The notes under the pieces are model-generated. The model was not told the DNA's origin and ran no database searches. It worked only from the letters and a program-made list of their open reading frames with translations. Shown piece by piece: positions 1 to 6,369 of a DNA stretch of 10,494 nt. How positions within the stretch are numbered: the stretch's first letter is position 1; every line of letters begins with the position of its first letter. The DNA comes from Methanosarcinales archaeon ex4572_44 (GTDB lineage Archaea > Halobacteriota > Methanosarcinia > Methanosarcinales > EX4572-44), in the NCBI GenBank assembly GCA_002254825.2, contig NJEL02000043.1:1-10494 (forward strand), written 5' to 3'. The position numbers were made by a program, and so were the translations under genes.

Positions 1-72
1 TGCTGGCATCACTGCTAATAGTAGCAGCAATATTCCTGCAATTGCAGCTGTTGTAATTACTTTTCTTTTCAT
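1..72 (-). CDS. Secreted or membrane-anchored protein, N-terminal fragment (runs off window)
   Basis: Only the first 24 codons are present, read leftward from ATG at 72 to the window edge. They look like a signal peptide: a basic N-terminus (MKRK), a hydrophobic core of Ala/Ile/Leu including five consecutive Leu, then AVMPA at the edge, which could lead into a signal peptidase site. A strong Shine-Dalgarno site (GGAGG, plus-strand 83-87) lies 10 nt upstream, supporting this start. The mature protein is outside the window, so no function can be given. The product is probably exported across the cytoplasmic membrane. Confidence 0.6.
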   Translation of the reverse strand, partial: MKRKVITTAAIAGILLLLLAVMPA

Positions 73-82
73 TCGTCTTGTT

Positions 83-87
83 CCTCC
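83..87 (-). promoter_or_regulatory. Shine-Dalgarno site of the secreted-protein gene
   Basis: GGAGG on the minus strand, 10 nt before ATG 72. It decides the start of the truncated secreted-protein gene and shows that the ORF cut by the window edge is probably real. Confidence 0.6.
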
Positions 88-637
88 ATTATGTTTATCT
101 TACTTCCATACTTTTCTTTCTTTTCACCCAATTTATGCTGCTTGCCCCCGACATTGATATGTGCATCAATCGCTACACATCACTGCGTTGGGATTGGGCA
201 GCATTCTTTGATCATTCATAAATAATTCCTTTCAGAACTATTTCTCCATTTCACCCTCTTTTTTATTTTTAATCCCGTATAGTGGATTGTATCCTATGTA
301 GGTAATTGTTCTTTTAAATCTTTTGTGGTCAATTTGTTTTGTTGAGAGAGATTGGATTGTGGAAGGCATCGATTACATCGAGGCTGCTGGCGTACACAGT
401 ACGCAACATTGTCGAGAAAGAGTGTTTGGATTGTCGAAGTTTCTGTTTTGGATTTGACAACAACAGTCTTCAGATCACCTCCACAATTGATGGGTTTGGA
501 TCTCTGCATTTGGTATTGGATGAATATCAGCGCTGCAGATCTTTTAGCAGTGATCACGTGTTTTGTGGGTGTTTGTATCGCAAGTGTATTAAGCCAGTGC
601 GAACAATCATTGTTCTCTCTATGATAGTGATTTTTTT
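88..637. other. 550-nt region without a supported gene
   Basis: The stretch between the secreted-protein gene and the Isf-like gene holds no ORF I trust. It is T-rich. Overlapping open frames at 339-644 and 352-624 show no family motif, and a third frame around 335-460 reads protein-like (contains DWIVEGIDYIEAAGVHS) but has no ATG and stops quickly. Frame hopping of plausible peptides suggests either a decayed gene or chance. The minus-strand portion must hold the promoter and leader of the gene at 72; I see AT-rich candidates near 210-225 but no clear TATA box. Confidence 0.4.
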
Positions 638-644
638 GGAGTGA
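638..644 (+). promoter_or_regulatory. SD-like site deciding the TTG start of the Isf-like gene
   Basis: GGAGTGA resembles GGAGGTGA with one base missing. It sits 7 nt before TTG 652, a normal spacing, and only 1 nt before the alternative GTG 646. Confidence 0.5.
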
Positions 645-651
645 TGTGAAT

Positions 652-1215
652 TTGAAGATTGTTGGTATTTCTGGCAGTCCGAATGAGGATGGAAACAGTG
701 CATGGATCGTTGGAACGTGTCTTGGTCTGGCTGAAGGGCGTGGTTTTGAGGTTGAGAGGGTTGACCCGGCAAGTCTCGATGTTGCGCCGTGTAGTGATTG
801 TGGCACGTGTCGGGATGAAAAGGGGTGTTCGATTGCGGATGACATGGTAGGGGTTTATGATCTGCTTGAGGGTGCAGAGGGTTTCTTTGTTGTTAGCCCG
901 GTCTACTTCGGTACTCTGACTGCGCAGTTGAAGGCTTTCTTTGATCGTACGCTCCCGTTGCGCAGAGCTGGTTTTGCACTCAAGAATAAGGTTGGTGGTG
1001 CTGCGGCGGTGGGCGGTTCACGTAATGGCGGTCAGGAGATAACCATCCAGACTATTCATGCTTGGATGCATATACATGGCATGATAGTGGTTGGTGATGA
1101 CAGCCACTTCGGTGGTGCGCTCCAGCGAGCTGCAGCAGATGATGTTGTTGGGATGGAGACGGCAAGAGCCACTATAAACAAGATCTGCGACACCATCGAG
1201 TTGATCGGCAGGTGA
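652..1215 (+). CDS. Iron-sulfur flavoprotein (Isf) / NADPH-dependent FMN reductase family
   Basis: Flavodoxin-fold redox protein binding FMN plus, by motif, a [4Fe-4S] cluster; Isf proteins pass electrons from ferredoxin to acceptors such as O2/H2O2 in anaerobic archaea. Seen: N-terminal KIVGISGSP phosphate-binding loop, the compact cysteine motif CSDCGTCRDEKGC (C-X2-C-X2-C-X5-C), then SPVYFGTLTAQLKAFFDR and a Gly-rich GGAAAVGGSRNGGQE segment typical of the family. I choose TTG 652 over GTG 646: the SD-like GGAGTGA (638-644) is 7 nt before TTG but abuts GTG, and from TTG the cysteines fall at residues 47, 50, 53 and 59, the numbering I recall for Methanosarcina thermophila Isf. The protein is 187 aa. 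It lies 79 nt upstream of gltX. Substrate is unknown; a plain FMN reductase is the alternative. Confidence 0.85.
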   Translation: MKIVGISGSPNEDGNSAWIVGTCLGLAEGRGFEVERVDPASLDVAPCSDCGTCRDEKGCSIADDMVGVYDLLEGAEGFFVVSPVYFGTLTAQLKAFFDRTLPLRRAGFALKNKVGGAAAVGGSRNGGQEITIQTIHAWMHIHGMIVVGDDSHFGGALQRAAADDVVGMETARATINKICDTIELIGR

Positions 1216-1294
1216 AGGGTCGGGATAGAAAAAACATAGTAACAATCTGTGAGGCTACTTGCAGGGTGGCTGGTCTTTGTAGGCTGGGAATGGT

Positions 1295-2896
1295 ATGAGT
1301 GAATTTGACGAGGCAGAGGTGCTCCTGCTTGCCCGAAAGTATGCACTATTCAATGCGTTGAAATATGCCAAGCCGCCTGTTGCAGGTCCTGTGATGGGGC
1401 GGTTGATGGGCTCACACCCAGAACTTCGCTCAGATCCAAAGAAAGTCGCAAAACTGGTAGCAAACGTGTTGGACGAGGTCTCGAAGACCGACTACGTGGG
1501 TTGGGAGAGTGAGCTTGCCACGATTGCGCCTGATCTCCTAGAAGAGCTTGGTGAGAAGAGAGAGCCTGAGAAAGGCTTGCCCGCTCTCGAAGGTGCAGGT
1601 AGTGTCACTATGCGCTTTGCACCCAACCCAAACGGTCCACCCACGCTCGGGAGTGCCCGTGGCATAATCGTCAACTCAGAGTATGCCAGGCAGTACCATG
1701 GTAGGTTCATACTCAGGTTCGATGACACTGATCCCAAGACCAAGCCCCCACTGCTTGACGCCTACACGTGGTACCTCGAAGACTGCAGATGGCTTGGTGC
1801 AGAGCCCGATGAGGTGATCCTTGCCTCAGATCGCATCCAGATTTATTACGATCATGCACTGGAGTTGATCGAAAAAGGCGGTGGTTATGTCTGCTTCTGC
1901 TCCCAGAGAGAGTTCAAAGAGTACAAAGATAGGGGAAAGCCATGCCCGCACAGAAGGGATTGGGTTGCTTTCCGAGTCTTGGACACACCACATCCGCGAC
2001 CAGAGATAGGTGACCGCTACAGGGTCTGGCCACTCCTCGACTTCGAATCAGCAGTTGAAGACCACCTGCTTGGAATCACACACATAATCCGTGGAAAAGA
2101 CTTAATCGACAGCGAACACCGCCAACAATATATTTACAGGTACTTCAACTGGGAATACCCCCTAACCCTCCACTGGGGCAGGGTGAAAATACATGAATTC
2201 GGAAAAATGAGCACAAGCGAGATTGGCGCGGCAATCAAAACAGGCAGATACACAGGCTGGGATGATCCCCGCCTCCCAACCATACGATCACTCCGCAGAC
2301 GAGGTATCCAGTCCCAAGCATTGCGCAAATTATTCACCGAACTCGGTGTAAACGAGACAGACATTGGGCTGAGCATGGAAAACATCTACGGAGAGAACCG
2401 AAAAATGATCGACGAAAACGCAAGGCGATACTTCTTCACACCCGAACCTGTGCGAGTCATAATCAAAGACGCACCACCCACAATGGCAAAACCACTCCTC
2501 CACCCACCAGACCCAAGACGCGGACACCGAAAGATACCAGTGAAAAACGAAGTCCTGATCAGCCGCGAAGATGCAAAAAAACTAAAAAACAACGAATTAA
2601 TAAGATTAAAAGACCTATACAACATCAAAATAACCAAAATAAACAAAACAATCGAAGCAGAATATGAAAAAGGCGAAATAAATATTATCAGAGAAAAAAA
2701 TGGGCGTATCATCCACTGGGCACCACCAGACGGAATCAAAGTCGAAGTGCTCACACCAAAAGGAAAAGAAAGCGGAATAGGAGAACACGAAATAGTAGAA
2801 TCCATCGAACAAGTGGTGCAATTCGAACGATACGGATTTGTACGCATCGACTCAATCAAAAACGGAATAATTACAGCATACCTTGCACACAAATAA
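1295..2896 (+). CDS. gltX: Glutamyl-tRNA synthetase (archaeal type, possibly non-discriminating)
   Basis: Class Ic aminoacyl-tRNA synthetase charging tRNA with glutamate; archaeal enzymes commonly also charge tRNA-Gln for the GatDE amidotransferase pathway. Seen: a roughly 100-residue archaeal N-terminal region; FAPNPNGPPTLGS at 108-120, where the usual HIGH motif reads TLGS, as I recall for Methanosarcina homologues; FDDTDP; a zinc-type C-X-C-X14-C-X-H (Cys200, Cys202, Cys217, His219); IIRGKDLIDSE; KIHEFGKMSTS with the KMSKS loop at 304-308; and a GlnRS-like C-terminal beta-barrel region ending VQFERYGFVRID. At 533 aa it is about 40 residues shorter than the close relatives I recall. The missing piece appears to lie between CPHR (217-220) and RDWVAFR (221-227), see findings. 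Start ATG 1295 has only a weak SD. The last third is strongly A/C-rich. Confidence 0.93.
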   Translation: MSEFDEAEVLLLARKYALFNALKYAKPPVAGPVMGRLMGSHPELRSDPKKVAKLVANVLDEVSKTDYVGWESELATIAPDLLEELGEKREPEKGLPALEGAGSVTMRFAPNPNGPPTLGSARGIIVNSEYARQYHGRFILRFDDTDPKTKPPLLDAYTWYLEDCRWLGAEPDEVILASDRIQIYYDHALELIEKGGGYVCFCSQREFKEYKDRGKPCPHRRDWVAFRVLDTPHPRPEIGDRYRVWPLLDFESAVEDHLLGITHIIRGKDLIDSEHRQQYIYRYFNWEYPLTLHWGRVKIHEFGKMSTSEIGAAIKTGRYTGWDDPRLPTIRSLRRRGIQSQALRKLFTELGVNETDIGLSMENIYGENRKMIDENARRYFFTPEPVRVIIKDAPPTMAKPLLHPPDPRRGHRKIPVKNEVLISREDAKKLKNNELIRLKDLYNIKITKINKTIEAEYEKGEINIIREKNGRIIHWAPPDGIKVEVLTPKGKESGIGEHEIVESIEQVVQFERYGFVRIDSIKNGIITAYLAHK

Positions 2897-2901
2897 AAAA
2901 A

Positions 2902-3198
2902 TCAGAGTCCTGATACAACACCCGAGCCGGGTTGACGCCGTCTAAAAATCGAAACTATAGCGAATTGACTAAGGACTCTTCGGTGGGGGATGCAGGAATA
3001 ATCGGGAGGATTCGCTGTTGTCCCGGGCTGTTTCAGATAGAACAAGTCGGGGTTGATGGTGGAGACGATGATCCAGGTGCAGAGAGCTAAGAGAAGTCCG
3101 TAAAGGGCGCTCCAAATCGTATCTTTCGCGTCCGCCAGAGCGGCGGCATTCCCGGCGGCGGTCAGATAACGGAAGCCGCCGAAGACCCAAATCAGCAT
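2902..3198 (-). pseudogene. Fragment resembling candidate-phyla (CPR) TrbC/VirB2-like pilin
   Basis: The minus-strand frame reads MLIWVFGGFRYLTAAGN, then a stretch with LADAKDTIWSALYGLLLAL, then TWIIVSTINPDLFYLKQPG. This two-helix arrangement with GGFRYLTAAGN, DAKDTI..A and NTINPDL is what I recall from the small pilin-like proteins very common in Patescibacteria/CPR bacteria, not from archaea. Upstream the frame stays open to 3273 but becomes polar (SNWNHEEHDSSQ) where a signal/first helix should be, and the 3' part beyond about 2985 looks unrelated. So roughly 2985-3208 is the recognisable core, cut at both ends. It is GC-richer than its surroundings. Possibilities are a transferred fragment or a metagenome assembly chimera. 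No SD is visible. Confidence 0.45.
2922..2934 (+). other. Small GC-rich hairpin after gltX
   Basis: ACCCGAGCCGGGT forms a perfect 5-bp stem with a 3-nt loop, 25 nt after the gltX stop. No T-run follows, so it is not a classical terminator; its role is unknown. Confidence 0.25.
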
Positions 3199-3330
3199 CG
3201 CCGCGGTTTGACTTGAGTCGTGCTCCTCGTGATTCCAATTCGATTTGTCAGGATTTGGATGGAGCGCTTTGGGTCACATAGGCATAGCAAAGGTCGTCAA
3301 TACTTTCATGTCCACTCCACAATAGAAATT

Positions 3331-3660
3331 TTAACGATTGAAGAAGCCGTTAGAATAGGGCAGAGGTGTATTTAGTATGTCGAACTGTTTGAGATCTTTT
3401 GTGAAATCTTTTGATTTACAAATCTTCAACATTTCCATGGACCCATCGATCCCGGATACTTCCAGTCCTACTTTGGCAAAAGGTAGAGAGCCCAGCCCTG
3501 TGCCTATCCCAAGATCAAGCAGACGGTCATGAGGACTCACATATTCAAAGCTTAAACCGAACAACACTTCAGGTCCAAACCACTTATATTCTCGAGCTTG
3601 TTGATCATACTCAGCAGCCTGTTCATTATGTACATGAATACTGTTGCTCTTTTTCATCAT
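3331..3660 (-). pseudogene. Class I SAM-dependent methyltransferase, truncated after N-terminal half
   Basis: The 109-aa product has a methyltransferase-type N-terminus (AAEYDQQAREYKWFGPEVLF), motif I LLDLGIGTG at 47-55, the motif II region VSGIDGSMEML, and the FDILNTPLPYSNGFFN segment that normally precedes the core strand and helix leading to the second half. It then stops at TAA (3331-3333). Family members are usually over 200 aa, so the C-terminal half, including the substrate region, is absent; I do not see it in the following 60 nt. The start is well formed: GAGGT (3664-3668) precedes tandem ATG codons at 3660 and 3657, the second having better spacing. It may be expressed but is unlikely to be a complete enzyme. 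Substrate cannot be inferred. Confidence 0.6.
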
Positions 3661-3816
3661 CCTACCTCTTTTTTATGGCAAGCATAACCGCGCCATGCGG
3701 GTGAACACATAGAAACAGTAGTATGTTGTTTTATTAAAACTTGCGCCTCGTTGGAGGGATAACTAAACAGAACAACTTTTACGAGTACGGATACCTAAAA
3801 CAACTGTTGGGCTGCC

Positions 3817-3833
3817 CCGGACTTGAAGTCCGG
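3817..3833. repeat. Perfect 17-nt palindrome (hairpin)
   Basis: CCGGACTTGAAGTCCGG has 8-bp arms around a single central base; as RNA it would form a short stem with part of the arms in the loop. It lies in the middle of the possible TnpB remnant and may be part of a mobile-element end. Confidence 0.5.
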
Positions 3834-3997
3834 CGGTGGCACGGCCGAGTCTAAGCGTCATATCAAAGATCTGCCTTTCTACCACATAGAAAGCAGAAGG
3901 GCATGTTGCACCCCACCTTTGGCGAAGGTAGGAACATAAAAACACGAAATTTCCGATGTAGTTTGATAGTCTCGATTTCACAGCCCCTGAGAATGGC

Positions 3998-4011
3998 AAA
4001 GGCTTATCTAT
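3998..4011 (+). promoter_or_regulatory. Putative promoter (BRE + TATA) of the ribosomal protein/rpoD operon
   Basis: AAAGGCTTATCTAT resembles an archaeal A-rich BRE followed by a TATA box (consensus about TTTATATA). A start about 25 nt downstream would put the transcript 5' end near 4032 and leave a roughly 70-nt leader containing a GC-rich run (4049-4074) before the SD. No other good TATA box lies closer to rpsM. Confidence 0.4.
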
Positions 4012-4086
4012 CATGACCGTGTGGATGGTGTTTATGTCCCTTAGATAGGGGCGCTTCGCGGTTTCTCGCGGGGCTAAACCTCACAT

Positions 4087-4092
4087 GGAGGT
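4087..4092 (+). promoter_or_regulatory. Shine-Dalgarno site deciding the TTG start of rpsM
   Basis: GGAGGT, 8 nt before TTG 4101. It fixes the unusual TTG start and gives the N-terminus MADNFDEE. Confidence 0.7.
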
Positions 4093-4100
4093 AATAAGGT

Positions 4101-4568
4101 TTGGCTGATAATTTTGATGAAGAAGTGGATGAAGAGATTCAGCATATTGTTCGTGTAGCTGGTACTGATCTTGAGGGCAAGACGCAGGTCTTGTATTCGC
4201 TCACTGGTTTAAAGGGCGTGAATCGCCGTACTGCCCGGATTCTTGTTCATAGTGCAGGGGTGGACCCCAAGAAGAAGATGGGTTACTTATCCGAGGATGA
4301 GATTGAAAGGCTCAAGGATGCTGTTACAAGGATCGAGTCTGTCCTTCCAGAGTGGATGTTGAACAGAAGGAAGGATGTGTTGACAGGTGAGAATAGGCAT
4401 ATCTATGGCAGTGATCTTCCACTTGTGTTGAGAGAAGATCTCAATATGATGAAAAAGACCCGTTCTTATACTGGTATTCGGCATGAACACGGACTTAAGG
4501 TGCGTGGTCAGCGAACAAAATCGACCGGCAGGCGTGGATCTGTCGTTGGTGTGCGCCTCAAGAGGTGA
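4101..4568 (+). CDS. rpsM: 30S ribosomal protein uS13 (archaeal S13p/S18e)
   Basis: Head protein of the small ribosomal subunit contacting the P-site tRNA and the large-subunit bridge. Seen: IQHIVRVAGTDLEGKTQV near the N-terminus, the helix-turn region LKGVNRRTARILVHSAGVDP, and the basic tRNA-contacting tail RSYTGIRHEHGLKVRGQRTK followed by GRRGSVVGV. At 155 aa it matches archaeal/eukaryotic S13/S18e, longer than the bacterial protein, with an acidic N-terminal extension (DNFDEEVDEE). It starts with TTG. It is first in the rpsM-rpsD-rpsK-rpoD order normal for archaea, and its stop overlaps the SD of rpsD, suggesting translational coupling. Confidence 0.97.
   Translation: MADNFDEEVDEEIQHIVRVAGTDLEGKTQVLYSLTGLKGVNRRTARILVHSAGVDPKKKMGYLSEDEIERLKDAVTRIESVLPEWMLNRRKDVLTGENRHIYGSDLPLVLREDLNMMKKTRSYTGIRHEHGLKVRGQRTKSTGRRGSVVGVRLKR
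4562..4568 (+). promoter_or_regulatory. SD of rpsD overlapping the rpsM stop
   Basis: GAGGTGA contains the rpsM TGA stop and lies 6 nt before the GTG start of rpsD, so ribosomes finishing rpsM are placed at the next start. Confidence 0.65.
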
Positions 4569-4574
4569 TCATAG

Positions 4575-5147
4575 GTGGGATATCCTGGCAAGAATCGTAA
4601 GAGCTATGAGACGCCAAAACATCCATGGGAAGCTTCACGGATGGCAGGCGAGGTCGATCTTATGAAGACCTACGGGCTTCGAAATAAGAGAGAGGTCTGG
4701 AAGGCACATAGTATGCTTAAGAAGTACAGGCAGACTGCTATGAGGCTCCTCGCTGAGACTGCAAAGGGTGAAATCAGTGATCATGTCAAGGGAGAAGCAG
4801 ACAGCATGCTTAAACGACTGAAGAAGTATGTTATGCTCAAAGAGGATGGAACACTCGATGATGTTATGGCACTGGAAATGACTACTATACTGGATCGAAG
4901 GTTGCAGAGCCAGGTGCATAAGCAAGGATTTGCGCGCACCAAGAAGCAGGCACGCCAGTTCATAGTTCACGGACATATCGCGGTTGGCGGTCGCAAGATA
5001 GACGTGCCCGGGTATATGCTGACGAAAGAGGAAGAGATACAGATAGATTACTACACACAATCACCCATCAATAAGGAGAATCATCTTGAACGGCCTGAGA
5101 GAGTGCTGCAAGCACTGACCATGACACCCTCAGAGGAGGAGGTGTGA
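4575..5147 (+). CDS. rpsD: 30S ribosomal protein uS4 (archaeal S4p/S9e)
   Basis: Primary 16S rRNA-binding protein of the small-subunit body. Seen: the archaeal N-terminus GYPGKNRKSYETPKHPWEA, a long basic helical part with LRNKREVWKAHSMLKKYR, and an S4 RNA-binding domain at about 107-150 (RRLQSQVHKQGFARTKKQAR, then VHGHIAVGGRKIDVPGYML). The 190-aa length is typical of the archaeal family. Start GTG 4575 follows the SD that overlaps the rpsM stop; 6 nt separate the two genes. Its own stop TGA lies just after the SD for rpsK. Co-transcription with rpsM, rpsK and rpoD is inferred from spacing. Confidence 0.97.
   Translation: MGYPGKNRKSYETPKHPWEASRMAGEVDLMKTYGLRNKREVWKAHSMLKKYRQTAMRLLAETAKGEISDHVKGEADSMLKRLKKYVMLKEDGTLDDVMALEMTTILDRRLQSQVHKQGFARTKKQARQFIVHGHIAVGGRKIDVPGYMLTKEEEIQIDYYTQSPINKENHLERPERVLQALTMTPSEEEV
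5138..5144 (+). promoter_or_regulatory. SD deciding the TTG start of rpsK
   Basis: GGAGGTG at the very end of rpsD, 7 nt before TTG 5152. It makes TTG the natural start (MADGKWGIAHVYASFNN). Confidence 0.65.
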
Positions 5148-5151
5148 TAAT

Positions 5152-5532
5152 TTGGCAGATGGAAAATGGGGCATAGCACACGTATATGCATCTTTCAACA
5201 ACACCCTGATAACGGTAACAGATATTACAGGCGCCGAGACTATAGCAAAGATATCTGGCGGCATGGTAACAAAAGCTGCACGTGACGAGAGCTCACCATA
5301 CACGGCAATGCAGATGGCTACACAACTTGCAGATAAGCTCAAAGACAAAGGGATAACAGGTGTTCATGTGAAGGTGCGAGCACCTGGTGGAAACAAACAG
5401 AGGAGTCCAGGGCCTGGTGCCCAAGCTGCCATCAGAGCCTTTGCAAGAGCAGGACTCCAGATCGGGCGCATTGAAGACGTCACACCAACACCACATGACG
5501 GGACGCGTTCACGACGCGGCAGACGTGTTTGA
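5152..5532 (+). CDS. rpsK: 30S ribosomal protein uS11 (archaeal S11p/S14e)
   Basis: Platform protein of the small subunit near the mRNA exit/E site. Nearly the whole 126-aa sequence is diagnostic: KWGIAHVYASFNNTLITVTD, ISGGMVTKAARDESSPYTAM, VKVRAPGGNKQRSPGPGAQA, and the end VTPTPHDGTRSRRGRRV. Length matches the archaeal family. It starts with TTG, 4 nt after the rpsD stop, and ends 19 nt before the rpoD start. Confidence 0.98.
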   Translation: MADGKWGIAHVYASFNNTLITVTDITGAETIAKISGGMVTKAARDESSPYTAMQMATQLADKLKDKGITGVHVKVRAPGGNKQRSPGPGAQAAIRAFARAGLQIGRIEDVTPTPHDGTRSRRGRRV

Positions 5533-5551
5533 AAAGAATGGTGCAGGCACG

Positions 5552-6343
5552 ATGATAGAAGTAGAGATCGTAGAACTTAATGACGAAAAAGCAAAACTGA
5601 TACTGAAAAGTACAAACAATGCGTTTGTGAATAGCCTGCGTAGGATAATGCTATCAGAAGTTCCGACGATAGCAATAGACGAAGTGAATATCTATGACAA
5701 CACGTCAGTACTATTTGACGAACAGATCGCACTGCGACTGGCACTCATACCGCTCAAAACAGATATGGAAAGCTACAACCTCCCAGACGAATGCTCTTGC
5801 AACCGAGAGGGCTGCACCCTATGTCAGGTCTCACTCACACTGAGCGCTGAAGGGCCAAAGATCGTCTACTCGGAAGACCTCATATCAACAGATCCAAAAA
5901 TACTTCCAGCAGACCCAAAAATTCCAATAATAGAGTTGAAAGACGGGCAAAAACTCTTCCTGGAAGCAATAGCAAGACCCGGACTTGGAAAAAACCATGC
6001 AAAATGGCAAGCAGGCGTAGCATGCGGATACAAGAACATGCCAATGATAGCTATAACCGGATGCGACCAGTGCAACGCCTGCATAACCGAATGCTCTCAG
6101 AAGATCTTAAAACCACAAGGAAACACTATAGTCGTAATAGATCCATTCAAATGCACACTATGCAGACTATGCGAGGATGCATGCGATGTGAACGCAATAA
6201 AAGTTGAAGAAGACGAGAAAACAGCAATATTCAACTTTGAAACAGACGGTTCCTACACAGCACAAGAACTGTTGCTGCAGGCAACAAATATACTTCAGAG
6301 AAAAGCAAACGCACTCAAGGACACACTCCAAACGCTACAATAA
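5552..6343 (+). CDS. rpoD: DNA-directed RNA polymerase subunit D (Rpo3) with two [4Fe-4S] motifs
   Basis: Alpha-like assembly subunit that pairs with subunit L to nucleate archaeal RNA polymerase. The frame is open from 5387 but the family N-terminus (MIEVEIVELNDEKAKL) begins at ATG 5552; the SD is weak (AGG). Domain 1 has NSLRRIMLSEVPTIAIDEV (27-45). A C-X-C-X4-C-X2-C zinc-type site is at Cys81, 83, 88, 91. Domain 3 is ferredoxin-like with two C-X2-C-X2-C-X3-C motifs (Cys171/174/177/181 and 201/204/207/211), enough for two cubane clusters; the Pro that usually follows the last Cys is Ser or Asp here. The C-terminus is the dimerisation helix. The 263-aa length is normal. The clusters are thought to affect subunit D folding and polymerase assembly; redox control is a family-level hypothesis. 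Confidence 0.97.
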   Translation: MIEVEIVELNDEKAKLILKSTNNAFVNSLRRIMLSEVPTIAIDEVNIYDNTSVLFDEQIALRLALIPLKTDMESYNLPDECSCNREGCTLCQVSLTLSAEGPKIVYSEDLISTDPKILPADPKIPIIELKDGQKLFLEAIARPGLGKNHAKWQAGVACGYKNMPMIAITGCDQCNACITECSQKILKPQGNTIVVIDPFKCTLCRLCEDACDVNAIKVEEDEKTAIFNFETDGSYTAQELLLQATNILQRKANALKDTLQTLQ

Positions 6344-6369
6344 AAACGAAAAAGATAAGACCACACTGT

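Larger units (their letters stand above)
3763..4014 (-). pseudogene. Possible 3' remnant of an IS200/IS605-type TnpB gene
   Basis: An 83-codon minus-strand frame whose C-terminus (MTLRLGRATAGLQVRGSPT) resembles the tails that follow the zinc-ribbon in many archaeal TnpB (IS605 OrfB/IS1341) proteins. No zinc-ribbon CPxCG or catalytic D/E/D motif is visible, so at most the tail remains. The DNA contains a perfect 17-nt palindrome (3817-3833) and an imperfect 7-bp stem (3911-3930), which would fit the structured right end or omega-RNA part of such an element. This is inference from resemblance; the alternative is a noncoding, structured region upstream of rpsM. Confidence 0.3.

Noticed and set aside
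339..644. 101-codon plus-strand open frame before the Isf gene
   Set aside because: Cys-rich, chance-like composition, no SD and no motif; not called as a gene.
294..845. 183-codon minus-strand open frame
   Set aside because: It runs antisense through the Isf-like gene, shows no family motif, and its composition (Ser/Pro/Gln-rich) is that of a shadow frame.
2969..3238. 89-codon minus-strand frame overlapping the pilin-like fragment
   Set aside because: Arg/Leu/Ser-rich alternative frame of GC-rich DNA; the pilin-like frame has the recognisable pattern.
5387..5551. N-terminal extension of rpoD
   Set aside because: The frame is open but lies inside rpsK in another frame; the family N-terminus starts at ATG 5552.
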